Source: Aspidapion aeneum
Lineage: Eukaryota > Arthropoda > Insecta > Coleoptera > Brentidae
Direction: 5' to 3'
Assembly (NCBI GenBank): GCA_963576565.1
Contig: OY755042.1
Coordinates: 7,650,372-7,714,371 of the forward strand
DNA: 64,000 nucleotides
Each line of letters starts with the position of its first letter. Position 1 is the first letter of the stretch. The notes beneath the pieces were generated by a model that was given only the letters and a program-made list of their open reading frames with translations, had not been told where the DNA came from and did not search any database. Below are positions 11,501 through 22,570 of this stretch, in pieces. A program made the translations under genes and the position numbers.

Positions 11501-14106
11501 CTCGTTCCTCGATTTCTACACTCCGAACCACACATTTCTCCCATTTCCACCCAGCTCGCGGGAGGAAAACCCTTAATTATGGCAATACAAAAGGTACTAC
11601 TATCATATTATGCATAACAAAAAAAAAGTATATGCCCTCATCATTGTTTAGTCTCTTCAAAGAAAACCTATTGTTTTTAAATTTATTCTTAGGTTGAAAT
11701 CTTTTTTTTAAAAATCATCTTAAATTTATTGTTTAACCTGAACACTTTCCCATTTATTCCACAAAAGTGTATTGTAATTTAAAAATTTGCTTCATTATTC
11801 GAGGTCACCAGTATGAAACTATTTTAAAATTAAAAAAAAAATGAAATAAAAAAAATTATTTCCCGATTGTCCACAACTTCCAAGTTTTCATCCCTAAATA
11901 CCTAGGTACTTTCTTAGTCTAACACCATCCATCGTTATCCAACATAACGCTTTAATTTTAGAAGCAACAAAACGAAGATTAAGTGAAAAGCTAAGCAAGT
12001 AGGTTGGAAGTTGCTTTACAATGGGCGCAGATGTAAGGCCCCTTTAAGTACACGCCACTGTCCTAAAATGCAAACTAACAAAAAAAACTGAAGACTAGCA
12101 TATCTGCCGTCAAACAACATTTGGCATGAAATTAAAATAATTTCATCTCATACCAGTATCCTCCAAAAACAAAACGTTTTTTTTTCCTATAAGACCCAAA
12201 CACTTAACCAATAAATCTTGTTATTTAAAATTATGATTTGGAAGTAAAAGATTTATTTATTCCTGCCTGATCAACTAAGACAAAAAAAGTTCACCTTTTT
12301 GTAACTCAAGAAGTTCCCGTTTGGTCCCCTAAAAAAAATATAACCTGTCTGGTCACCCTTTAAAACTACGACCACTATACAAACCGTTTTGACCAAAACA
12401 AGAATTCGAGAAGTTATGTTAACAGAAAGGAAATAATTTTTTACGAAAAATTAAATTATTCAAAAAAAAAGTAAAATTTTGGAAATATTTTTACCAATTA
12501 CCCCCGCCTAGCATTTATATTTAGTTGAAAGTCTCTCTTAAATTCACTGACCAATTTCACGGCCTCACAATGATATTACTTAAAAAAATTACTGAACTTT
12601 ACAAATGAACTCTACAAATGAACTAAAAAAAATCAAAAAAACTTATATCTATATCTGTCTCAGTTAAACATTTCTTTTGTGGTATTATATCTAGTTGGGC
12701 TTCAAATTCATTTTCTCTGTATTCAATCTGGAGCAGGCAAAACTTCTCAAGGCTCAAACATAAATGTTTGCTCTCCAATGGCCATGACCAAGCTATGACC
12801 TGAACGCAGAAAAAAATACAGAAAAAAAAATAATTGTGAACCAGAAAACTTTAATTGGTAGAAATACCCGTAGGTCATTTTTTAAAAAATGCACTCCAAA
12901 GCCCAACGCTGTATTTTCTATCAAAAAAAAAATTTGACCAGTCACGAAACACAACTAGACAACTAAACCAAAGACCTAAAAACTGTCTTTCAAAAAAAAT
13001 ACCCCAAAAAAAAAATGTCAACTGGACTTTTGGCATTGATCTTCAGCCAAGGTGTCACTCTAGGGGTTTTAGCCTTGTGTTTCCTAACCTCCCGAGCCGA
13101 CACTAGTAGTAGTACCCTCCTCTGACCCGATGTAACTGAGTGACGTAAGTTCTTAATTGTCATCAACAGTTACCTCCAAAAAAAACAAGAAAAGAAAATG
13201 ACAAAGCAAAATAAACTCATTTTCCTTTTCTTTCATTACTAATTAATACTTTCAACTAAACAAAGCTACCAGCTGTTAAGCTATTTTTACTTTAAAACAA
13301 CTCAGCCAAGAAAAATTTGTGTGAAACCCTGTAAAAATATTCCAAATACCAAGTGGTGATATCCCACAAAAAATTAAAATCGCCAAAAAAAAATTAACTT
13401 GTTGACCTAAATAAATTGACTGCACTAAAAAATAATCGGTGAAACAATTTCTATCTTATCACAAGCAGGAAATAATAACATATTAGAAGTAGGCAACCTG
13501 CAAGAAAAAAATTGTTAGAAAAAACACACTACATCTGGCATATATTTAAACCTAAAAAGACTGTCTGGAGGTCCATCCACCTATAAATCAACAAATAAAA
13601 ATTGAAGTAAATTTACATTGTTGTATTTATTTTTCTTAAAAAAATTTACAAAATTCAAACATGTTTTCCTACAAAAACTTTAAAGAATTAAGAACATGAT
13701 TTGGACGCTGCTGAATAAAAACTCCTATGTTTTTTTTTTCCACTTATTCTTCCTTAATAAATAAAAATGAATCTTTTATTTTCCAAGAAAAAACTTGTGA
13801 AGATAAGCTAATAAAAAACTAAGAGGATTACTAAAACAACAAACCGAGTTCCAAATCAACGTTCAAATATTACTAAAAAAAATATTTAAAAAAATTTTAT
13901 TTCCAAAAACCAATGATCTTGTTTTTTATGAAAAAAAAATGATTGAGTGTCAAAACCACCCACAGCCACTGAAAGCCTTTAACCTGGCTTTGGCTGTACC
14001 ACAAAAAAATTTTCTCAAAAAATTTTTTTAAAAAAACATTTGTCTTTTTTTTTCAAATTCAAAAAAACCAAAAAAAAATTACATCAGATGTTAAAAAACT
14101 AGCCAA
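8581..14106 (-). other. Extended non-coding leader of the gypsy element
   Basis: About 5.5 kb between the primer-binding site and the gag ATG. It is strongly A-rich on the plus strand, hence U-rich in the element transcript. No open frame matches any domain I recognise, and the longest (10649-10921 plus strand, 12855-13106 plus strand) are antisense and compositionally random. It contains a 206-bp tandem duplication (10235-10646). Such a leader is much longer than usual for gypsy elements. It could hold packaging or internal-initiation signals, or captured host sequence. I see no direct evidence for either. Confidence 0.75.
10235..10646. repeat. Tandem duplication, 2 x 206 bp
   Basis: The block beginning TTATAAAAATCGTAATTGC at 10235 repeats at 10441 with no difference seen by eye, ending at AAAGAATTATCTT. 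The period of 206 bp is exact. It lies inside the element leader and is either a recent slippage or unequal-exchange event or an assembly duplication. Confidence 0.9.
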
Positions 14107-14124
14107 AAGACACGTAGGGCGCCA
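14107..14124 (-). other. Primer-binding site, tRNA-Lys type
   Basis: Reading the minus strand from the end of the 5' LTR (14128), three bases (AAT) separate it from TGGCGCCCTACGTGTC. The first 14 bases match the complement of the insect tRNA-Lys(CUU) 3' end as I remember it (TGGCGCCCAACGTG) with one mismatch. The position next to the LTR and the TGG start are what a minus-strand primer site requires. Confidence 0.8.
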
Positions 14125-14175
14125 ATTTGTGGCCTTAAAAAAAGTAAAAAAAAATTTGGGCGCCAATTTGTGGCC
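14117..14175 (-). repeat. Duplicated LTR/PBS junction
   Basis: The 18-mer GGGCGCCAATTTGTGGCC occurs at 14117-14134, spanning the primer site and LTR end, and again at 14158-14175 inside the LTR, 41 bp apart. The left LTR carries the inner copy at 554-571. The LTR thus seems to have been lengthened by a tandem duplication of its own junction, so the current LTR end contains a fossil primer-site core. Confidence 0.8.
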
Positions 14176-17100
14176 TATTAAAATGCGTTGTGTGACATTT
14201 GTGGCAGCTTGAAGACGTTGCCGCCATTTTGTGACACAACAAAACCATTGAATAATTAAACAAATATCTGGAAGCAGAACTGTATTTTCCAGCTAGGTAA
14301 AACATTGATATGCCCGGTAACTTTTATACAGTGGAGAAGGGGGGGTTCAGAAATAAGAAAATTTTAAGTGCGCCACATTATTTAATACCAATGTTTTACA
14401 AAGAAGATCTTAAATAAAATACAGTTCAACCCAAACGTTGCAGCCAAACAATGAAATTCTACTTACTTCCGAGGCTTCCAGAGTATTTGTGTAATTAAGA
14501 ATAACCAAAAAAAAATAAACAGAATAAAATTCTAAAAGATTGAATTAAGATGACAAAACTAGAAATACTTTACAGGTAGATGGACTCCTTTAACAGGTCA
14601 TACTGTACCTACATCTGAGTCAGTAGCGTAGGACTCACTTACATAAATGATTGTAAAATAAAATACACATATACTTCCAAAATCGTTCCATCATAGGGGA
14701 GATCTGGACCAAATATCTGCTGTCATCATTCTACGTTGGGTAGGATGAGACAGACAGCAACCCAGTCCGAGATCCACCCCATGAAGTAGAACAATGTAAG
14801 GAAACCGCTAAAACATATAACCTCATCTCTCTTTTGTCTCCGCAAAGTTGGTCATCGGGTTGTACAAATAACACAAAGATTTAGTTCATCTTGTATAATT
14901 AGATCTGAGGAAAAAAATACCAAATCAGTTAGGGCCAAAATAGCAAGGCACTCCAAATTTCACAGGAGAAATTGTCTTAAATAAATGAAATGAAGGAAGC
15001 AAGTCAATTTAGTAAATACGCCGCAAAATTGTGGTTATGACGTCATACCGTTACCTTGCGTTTACAAGCAATGTTGAAATTATACTGTGAAGAATTATAT
15101 ATTAAAAGATTACGTCTAAATTATATTAAAAATTTATATGAAAAGATTATGTCTAAATTATATTGAAGCTTGCTCCTACCTTGGTCCTTGAATTATTTAA
15201 TAATTATTGGTGGTTATTTGGTAAACCTGGAAGTGTTGTAGGTTTCCCGACATACTCCTGCTACTGCTGTTCCGGCTTGCCCGCGTCTCCCCTCCTGACT
15301 AACTAGCACATGGTACTAGGGCAGCACGGGGTTTCGAATGTGTGCTGGATCTTTGCCCGAGCGTAGAACCCTGTGGAAAATGAAATGTTTCAGTTTCCTG
15401 GAGAACCCCATGTCGACTCAATAAAATACAGCAGATTTAAACAGATGAACTAAAATAACTCTACGTACCTTTCCCAGGGTTAGAACTGGCTCGTCCGGCT
15501 TCCCACCAGCGTCCAGCCCAACTGTCCCGTCGCTGGAATTGACAGGGCTGTAGACAAAGGAGAAAAACAATATATAGTTTTTATCCAACACGTGGTTAAA
15601 AGAAAAATATAAAAACGCCAACAATTCCCCACGTCCTTTGTCAAAAAAAAGTACATTTCCCACGAAAAATAATTACAATTTGGGAGGCAAATATTATCTT
15701 GAAGAGTACTCAAATAATAAAAAAAAATGAGAAAGAAAAAAAAATAAAATCGAACTTACCGATGCTCTTTCCGTACAAATGGCGTAGGCCGACTTAATTT
15801 CCCCTCAAAAGGGTGCGAGCGTCACTTCCGATTACGCCTAAAACACGACGGCTCACTCCTCACAGTCTCTGGGATATCTCCTACAATTCGCTGCAGTGCC
15901 AAACCAAAAACAATGGCGATCCCAGAGCCTGTTGTCGACCCAGCCAAAATTTGTTAGCAAAGAGAGACAAAGCACTTCGTCGAGAATACCAGAATAATGC
16001 AGTGGCCGGAAACCGTTTTGTAAATTTGGTGGGGAGTGGGGACGGTAAAACACAATACCAACCAACCAGAAAAACCCGCGATTTTCAAACTAACCAATGA
16101 GATACAGCAATAGTTCTATACAGGTATATAGGGGGCAGCACCGACCAAGGGGATAGGAAGTACGTAAAACAAACCTTGAGGTGTTGTCGGATCTATTTCC
16201 ACGGTTGAAATTTTTATAACAAGGACGTCGAGACACCCTCCATACATTTGACCGAACATTTGCCCACCGGACCCCCACCAACATATCAAGTAGAAGAAGA
16301 ATAACCCGACGGACTAGAAGAAGCTCAGCATTGAAACCATCAACTGTAAAATCAATTACTGGAGATCAGGGCATGCAGCAAACCCAGGAATATTCGAACA
16401 CTCAACCAATTCCCATATGAGTAAAGCTATACTAAGTGTAGAATTTAGTTGTACTTTAGCTACAGTTTCAGTCACAAGTTTCCTTTGCTCTTTATATATG
16501 TTTTCTCTAAGATTCATATGGTTTGATGCCATTCTTGTAAAACATTTCTACTGTAATAAAGTTGTTTCTGAACCTGAACCCAAAAATACACACTGAACTA
16601 CTGCTAAGAAGCTCGGCACAAGAGTGTTCAGATGTTAACTCACACGATTTCGTTTATTCTTTTAGTCTTGGTTTTTATCCCTCGTTTATCTCCCATTTAC
16701 AAAAGTGCATAACTCGTATTTATTCTATCCTTTCCCTATCAAATTAATAAAGATATCAAAGTCACAACTAGCTATGAGGTTCGGATTGTCCCAATATCCT
16801 CGAAAATAAACGTAAGGGAATGAAATGTTCATCCAAATGTTTCCTTCCTGTTACTAAAACCATTTGTGATGCGGCAACGCCGCCATTCCCCAGCATAACA
16901 GCTGTTTAACTTTATGAACGTCAAGTGAATCACAAAATTCCACAGATAAAAACAAAACAATCAAAATTTTTATGTGATTTTTCCCGAAGCCTGTGATCTT
17001 AAATTCCAATTACGATGTCCAGATAATGCGATGTGCGTAGTGTCCACAGTAATTCGATGGAATGCCTCCTTTAAGGTAACTTCCTAGACACTATATAACC

Positions 17101-17225
17101 TCCAAACCTAGCTCTATAAAATACCCTTACTTTGTGTACAGAAAGACGAGTCAAAGATCCTTGATTATTTACCTAAATAAACAAATATGTAACGCTGCTT
17201 TAAACGAAAAAAATGACACGTTACA
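14128..17225 (-). repeat. 5' LTR of the gypsy element (3098 bp)
   Basis: Upstream LTR in element sense. It starts TGTAACG (17225, minus strand) and ends GGCCACA (14128). It should hold promoter and polyadenylation signals. AT-rich TATA-like stretches (TATTTTATAG around 17115, TTATATAG around 17093) are near its start, but no start site can be fixed by eye. It has the same CRE palindrome and short inverted GC motif as the 3' copy. It is flanked by GCTG at 17226-17229. Confidence 0.95.
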
Positions 17226-17900
17226 GCTGCACCCTCCTTTTGTTAAAAAAAAACGGGGTAATAAGGGGCCTGGGAAAAAAATTAAAGGGGGAAAAAATTA
17301 GTTCATAAATAGTACAAAATTCCTGCATTGAAATTTTTTGTCTAGCCCTCTTCGTTCTATGGGTGGGGTGTAGCTTCCAGCGGAAGCTACACCCCCCTTT
17401 TGTTTAAAAAAAAAGGGGGTAAAAAGGGCCCTGGAAAAAAAATTAAAGGGGGACAGAATTAGTTTATAAATAGTACAAAATTCCTGCATTTAAATTTTTT
17501 GTCTAACCCTCACAGTTCATAAATAGTACAAAATTCCTGCATTGAAATTTTTTGTCTAGTCCTCTTCGTTCTATGGGTGGGGTGTAGCATCCAGTGGAAG
17601 CTACACCCCCCTTTTGTTTTAAAAAAAAGGGGTAATAAGGGACCTGGGAAAAAACTAAAGGGGGACAAAATTAGTTCATAAATAGTACAAAATTCCTGCA
17701 TTGAAATTTTTTGTCTAGTCCTCTTCGTTCTTCCACTGGAAGCTACACCCCCCTTTTTCAAATCGAAAAAAAGGTAGAAGGAGAGTGGTACAAATTTTTT
17801 TTTTGGGGGACAAAATTAGTTCATAATTAGTACAAAATTCCGACAGTGATTTTTTTTTTATTATCTTTTATGGGGGGTGTAGCTGCATGCACCTCAGGTA
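17226..17900 (-). repeat. Tandem repeat array, right arm (inverted relative to left)
   Basis: The same unit as 1-523 but reversed: AGTTCATAAATAGTACAAAATTCC recurs near 17300, 17460, 17514, 17667 and 17816, with GTAGCTTCCAG..GGAAGCTACACCCC blocks between. The block around 17738-17810 is an inverted copy of 386-455. The first bases 17226-17229 are the target duplication. Removing the element rejoins a repeat unit (GAAGCTG|CACCCTCC), which confirms the insertion lies within the array. Units vary in length, and the last one (17816 on) is decayed. Confidence 0.85.
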
Positions 17901-19148
17901 AAGTTTGATTAAAATTCACCGAGCTGTTTTCCAAAAAAAAATTAAAAATTATATAAGGGCAAAAAAAAATTAAAAAAATTTTTTTTTGAAAAGACCCTGA
18001 CTCAACCAAAAGCTATAATATTTTTTTTATATAATAAAAATATTCTTTGACGGTATTTTATTACAAAATATTTAACAAATTGATTTTTGTCATACGGAAA
18101 ATAGCTTAACATAGCTAAAGCCAAATTTCATTAGTAAGAAAAAATACCTCCAATAAAACAATTAATATCTATAAAAATATTTTTTTTCTTTAAATATTAT
18201 ATAAAACTATTAATCCGTGCAAAAATAAAAAGTGCTAGTTATAAAATTCGGTAAGAGTGCATATAAAAAAATGTTTCTCCCGTATATTATTTATTAAATT
18301 GACAAGAATGACATCATAAGTGACTTTGTCCTTAGACATTTGCTAAGTTATTTTTATGCCCAATTAATTTTTTTCGGTCAAGATGTAAGAGTTAGTTTGG
18401 TTAGATGTAGAACATACACGAAAACGACCATTTAACGAACTTTGACCGTCTATATCTCTATCATCTAAAAATGTACATAGAAAAACTTAACTTTACTTAC
18501 ATTTTCTTTTAGTTACATATCCTACTATAACATACTAAAATTATAGCCAATTCCACCGAGCCAAAAATTTTCCATAAGGCCTGTATAAACAGGTGCGGTG
18601 TTCTTTTTACGATGGAAAGGAAAGTGGAAGTATTTAAGAACCTAATAAGCCTACTATGAAAGAGTTACAAGGAGTTACTCAAAACATATTGTCTGCAAAA
18701 CTTTGTTTTTTTATTACACTTTAAAGAATTAAGACAGTTGTGGGGCTCTAGTGGGAAAGCCAACAATTAAACGAAACGAAAGTTTCTAGTTTTAAGAAGT
18801 ACTTACTATTTGCAATGTTAAAAATACGACTAAAAATTTTTAACTGCTAAATTTAACAAGATTATTAAACAATAAATCACTGTAACAATATGAATGGCAA
18901 TTTTTTTTTGCTTGCATTTTTCTCTAATGTTGAATTTGTTATAAGATATATGAATATATATTTATTTCCTTGCTGTCAGAAAACTAGTTTTGTCTAGCTA
19001 GGGTTCACTTACTTGAGGACTACGTGATTATCAGCGAAACAGATTGTGTACAAAATGTCATCGTTAAGTGAAATCTCCATGTTTTCACACTTTCTTTTCA
19101 CATTTTTAGTGTCTTTAAAAGTGCAAATTTCGCAATGTCTTAACTTAC
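17901..19148. other. Intron-like AT-rich DNA, no gene seen
   Basis: It lies downstream (gene sense) of the DOCK exon at 19149 and is presumably intron. No further DOCK exon was found before the array at 17900. One short stretch near 19015-19075 on the minus strand resembles a decayed reverse transcriptase YADD region (ICFADNHVVLK), too short to call. Confidence 0.5.
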
Positions 19149-19276
19149 CACATATAAATGTTTCCAGTGTTGGCACCATTCACGCAAGATAGAACTTATT
19201 TCTTCATTAATTGCAAAATCGTCAGAGTCCACGCTGTTTAGTTGTTTGATGTGAATGAAACTTTTTGGAAAAATAC
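19149..19276 (-). CDS. DOCK-A/B family exon (end of SH3 and linker)
   Basis: 128-nt exon: acceptor TTTATAG at 19277-19283, donor GTAAGTT from 19148 down. It begins with two bases (GT) that complete a Gly codon with the last G of the exon at 23428. It encodes GIFPKSFIHIKQL, then an acidic linker, then EISSILREWCQHWKHLYV. GIFPxSYIHLK followed by a LREWxxxWxxLYV block is the hallmark order of DOCK180-type Rac/Rap exchange factors (mbc or sponge in Drosophila, DOCK1-5 in vertebrates). The SH3 domain in these proteins binds ELMO. The exon ends at phase 0. The next exon was not found and is presumably left of the window, beyond the 16.7-kb insertion. I cannot tell DOCK-A from DOCK-B on this length. 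Confidence 0.85.
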
Positions 19277-19765
19277 CTATAAACAAAAACATTAAAATTA
19301 AAATAATGAAATGAAAAGTTGCAAAATCTTTCTGCCAAGGTTTTTATATAAAGTTTCAATGATGATTTCTTGTTAATTTTCGTATTCAAATCAAAAGAAT
19401 AAGAAAATTTTAAGTTCTATACAATTCTGCCGATTGTGGAAGTCGAGGACTTTTACCATCTAAATTGATAACTTTTAAATATGACCCTACTTTTTTATTT
19501 AAACCCGAAACTGACTGGACTTAGAAATAGAGCTGCCAAAATCTAAAGAAGCTTTAGAAAACGGCACGAGGTTTTTACCACTTTCAATTCCAAAATTTTT
19601 AATGATAACATTTTTATAAAATACAGTTTTTTGGTAAAATAAAAACAATAGTTGACTTTTTTATTCGTGCCGTAGCCTTATTTAAAACTAAACGAAAGAA
19701 TCGTAACCCCCAAAAACATTTAATTCTTTCTGAACTGCATTCAGCTTTATTGTTATTGGCCAAAC

Positions 19766-20173
19766 ATGTACAAAATAAACAAATACCCAAGAGTCTTAAA
19801 AAATTATACTTTAAATTCGGATCTCTCATATGATCCAAAATATCCCATACTTATGCCAAAATCTTGTAAATTCTCAGATATGCTTATTTATGATATTTAT
19901 CGCACGCATTTACACTGTAGCATTCATGCACCCAATTTTTACTCCTGCAGAATTTTTGAATTTTTTCAGCAAAAAAAGCTATGTCTAGTGTTTTCTTGTT
20001 TGTTGGAGAACAAAACCCGTAAATTTTCAACCAAAGATGGGAAACTTTCCAAGCTATCATTCATCAAGCATCGCGTTTCCCTACATACTGGCGTAGATCT
20101 ATGTAACCCTTTGCAGTTACATGTAATCGCTAGATTGCGCAACTCGGTAACTGTAAAAGCCCAGAAAAAATAG
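19766..20173 (+). pseudogene. BEL/Pao pol remnant 1 (integrase zinc region and start of core)
   Basis: An open stretch of 135 codons with clear BEL/Pao order: VLKNYTLNSDLSYDPKYPILMPK (the conserved RLKNS..YD.KHPILLPK block), then a decayed zinc-binding region, then HTGVDLCNPLQLHVIARLRNS, which is the start of the integrase core with its first catalytic Asp. It stops abruptly at VKAQKK. Sequence from about 20205 then encodes an earlier pol region, so this is a different copy from the next one. The first ATG is coincidental. Decayed and not functional. Confidence 0.7.
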
Positions 20174-20204
20174 GTGGAGTCGTGGAAAGTTTGAGTTACG
20201 AAAA

Positions 20205-22570
20205 TAGTCTTCAAATTGTAAGAAGTTCTTGGATTCCGTGCCTGAGAGTCACCAACAAAATATTTTGTTCTCAGATAGTGATAGTTCTGTCCTGAAAATA
20301 CTTAGTCTTCAGTGGAACCCAGTTTCCGATGTGTTTAGTTATTCTTTGTGAAACCAATAGCTAGAGATTGTAGCAAACGAGTGAGCTTGTCTGATATTGC
20401 CAAAATCTATAGCGGGTCATAGATTTTGGCAATCTCAGACAAAATTACTCGTCTGGCCTATAGGGTCTAGGGTGGGATGAAACCCCATCTTCAGATGTTG
20501 TTAATCAATGGCAATTGTATGTGTCTCAGCTTCCAATATTGTCTTCTGTTGCCATTTCCCGGTGTGTGAGAACAAATGTGATTTTAACCGAGTTGCATGG
20601 CTTCAGCGATGCTTTGTTGGTGACCTATGGTGGTGTTCTCTATATAAGACAAATTAGTTCCAGTGGTGTTGTTCATAACTGTGTGGCACAAGCAAAGTAT
20701 GTCCTTTAAAAATTCTTTCTGTTCCACGGATGTAAATTTAGGCAGCACCTTGTTACTTTTTAATCTCATTTAGTATGTGATGGATATGTCTCCTATTAAG
20801 TTTGAACAAATTTACGCCAGGTCAGATTCTAGTGTGGCTTTATACTGAACAAAAAATCATCCATCTAGATGGAAACCCTTTGTGGCAATCCGAGTATGCC
20901 AAATCCAGGACAAGGAGCCCCCCAATCGATGGTTCCACAAGTAGTTCAGAAAACCCAGCCGATTGCCTCTCCAGAGGTCTCCTTCCCAGGCAGTTCGTTG
21001 ATCATCCCTTGTGGCTTACGGGACCTCCGTGGTTGAAGTTTGCTAGTCAATTGGGGACCAGTTCCTTTGACTTGATCCAAGTGGTAATCCAAGTGCGTCC
21101 CGAGAGAAACGCAAAATTGTTTTAACCGTGACCTGTTTACAAAGTCCGATTTTATTGTCCTTATTACAAAGATATTCATCTTTCAAAAAGATCCAAAATA
21201 TATTTGCCTATTGCATCCGGTTCATGGAGGTTGTAGTTAAAATTCGAACTGCTCCAAAACAACAGGCTTTGAGTCCATGTGTGTAATGGTGGATGAGATT
21301 CGTCCAGGTGGAAAGTTTGAGTGAAGAGATTGCAATCTGAAAAACCTTGTTCCAAACAATTCAGGAAGTTAGCTCCATTTGTCGATTCCGAGGGAGTTAT
21401 CAGGGTAGACGGCAGGCTGCACCATGCTGACTTGTCATTTGATACCAAACACCCAATGCTCCTTCCTAAAGATCATAGATTGACATAGTTGATTATTGCT
21501 TCTGTCCATAAGGAACATGGTCATCCTGAACCTCGCCATCTCCAATATTTGTTGAGGCAAAAATTTTAACATAGTGTGCTTTCCAAGTGTTTTAGGTGTG
21601 CTAGAGTGAAACCTAGCCCATATACACCTTTTATGGGTGATTTACCAAAAATTAGAGTTTCCCAAGTGAAACCATTTTCTCATTGTGGTGTGGACTACAT
21701 GGGTCCAATCCAAATAACCATGTCTAGACGTGGAGGTATCCAAAGCCAAAAGAGATATGTCTGTATATTCGTTTGTATGTCCACCAAGGCCATACACCTC
21801 GAAGCTGTATCAGACTTGTCCTCGGAGGCATGTTTAGCTTGCTTTCGAAGATTTGTAGCACGTCGTGGGCGCTGTAACGATATTTACAGCGACCGGGGCA
21901 CCTGCTTTAAGTGTGCAGAGGGTTTGTTATTATGGTACCTAAAGGCTTTTGCCGAGAAGCTATCAACTCGATGGCATTTTAATCGCCCTGCAGCTCCCCA
22001 CTTCGGAGGATTGTGGGAAACTGAAGTGAAATCCATGAAGAACCAATTAAATCATGTAAATGGGTACCAAATTTTGTCTTTTGAGCACATTTCTGCAGTG
22101 CTAGCACAATGTGAGTCTACAATCAACTCTCGGCCTTTATGCGAGATGAGTCCCAATCCCAATGACTTAGAGAGTCTAACCCCTCATTCATTTTCTCACG
22201 CTTGAGACTTTGACAGCACCTCCAGACGAGGATATGTTGGATATCACTACTAATCGCCTGAAAAGATGGCAGTTGATCCAACAAATTCACCAAAGTTTTT
22301 GGAAACGTTGGTCGTCAAAAATGGAATATCCCAACTGTGTCTCCAAAAGTCGGTAGTTGGTAGTTATCAAGGTCAACAACCAAACTTCTCTTAAGTGGCT
22401 CTTGGCCAGAGTGGAGAAAATTTACCCCAGTCCGAATAATATCCCCTGCGTCGTGCAAGTTGGGACGTCCAAGGGTTTACTAGAGCGCCCCCTAGATATG
22501 CCCTTTGCCTTCCCAAGAATAACCAACAACCGAACCTTTTGTGTGTGTGTGCGTGTTAACCTAGATTAAG
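20205..22570 (+). pseudogene. BEL/Pao pol remnant 2 (post-RT region, RNase H, integrase, C-terminal domain)
   Basis: Broken into several frames. In order: SDSDSSVLKILSLQWNP and SKRVSLSDIAKIY (region after the RT), WDETPSSDVVNQW and ELHGFSDA (20480-20620), NPADCLSRGLLP..HPLW..GPPWL (20945-21035), a pre-integrase block ending in HPMLLPKDH and HKEHGHPEPRH (about 21380-21540), then an open integrase frame 21576-22205. In that frame FRCARVKP, GVDYMGP (first Asp), a YSDRGT second-Asp block (usually SDNGT) and FGGLWETEVKSMK (Glu) are visible. LLARVEKIYP..VQVGTSKG near 22384-22490 is the usual C-terminal DUF5641-type domain. Stops and frameshifts throughout make it a pseudogene. The strand is opposite to the host DOCK gene. 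Confidence 0.88.
20378..20451. repeat. Inverted duplication scar inside BEL pol
   Basis: Arms 20378-20409 and 20420-20451 are 32 nt each with a 10-nt loop and about five mismatches. The left arm is coding (KRVSLSDIAKIY); the right arm is its reverse complement and replaces the roughly 30 codons expected before the WDE motif. This looks like a template-switch (snap-back) event, not a functional hairpin. Confidence 0.75.

Larger units (their letters stand above)
524..17225 (-). mobile_element. Complete Ty3/gypsy LTR retrotransposon with 3.1-kb LTRs
   Basis: A 16.7-kb element read on the minus strand. Order in its own sense: 5' LTR (17225-14128), primer-binding site, leader of about 5.5 kb, gag, -1 frameshift, pol (protease, RT, RNase H, integrase), polypurine tract, 3' LTR (3623-524). 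Domain order with integrase last is the Ty3/gypsy order. No env is present: only about 26 bp separate the pol stop from the polypurine tract. LTR ends are TGT..ACA and GCTG is duplicated outside. By eye the LTRs differ by about five substitutions and two single-base indels in 3.1 kb, so the insertion is recent. Unusual points are the LTR length and the leader length. A diverged LTR of the same family starts at 62319. Clade within Ty3/gypsy is not assigned. Confidence 0.95.

Noticed and set aside
524..17225. Env gene making this an errantivirus
   Set aside because: Only about 26 bp separate the pol stop from the polypurine tract, and neither LTR nor leader encodes a glycoprotein-like frame.
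1..17900. CRISPR-like or phage-like repeat arrays
   Set aside because: Units are palindromic, variable and without regular spacers, and the genome is eukaryotic with spliced exons.
19015..19075. Additional DOCK exon or an RT relic (ISLNDDILYTICFADNHVVLK)
   Set aside because: It does not match the DOCK sequence expected after LYV, and is too short and isolated to call a reverse transcriptase.
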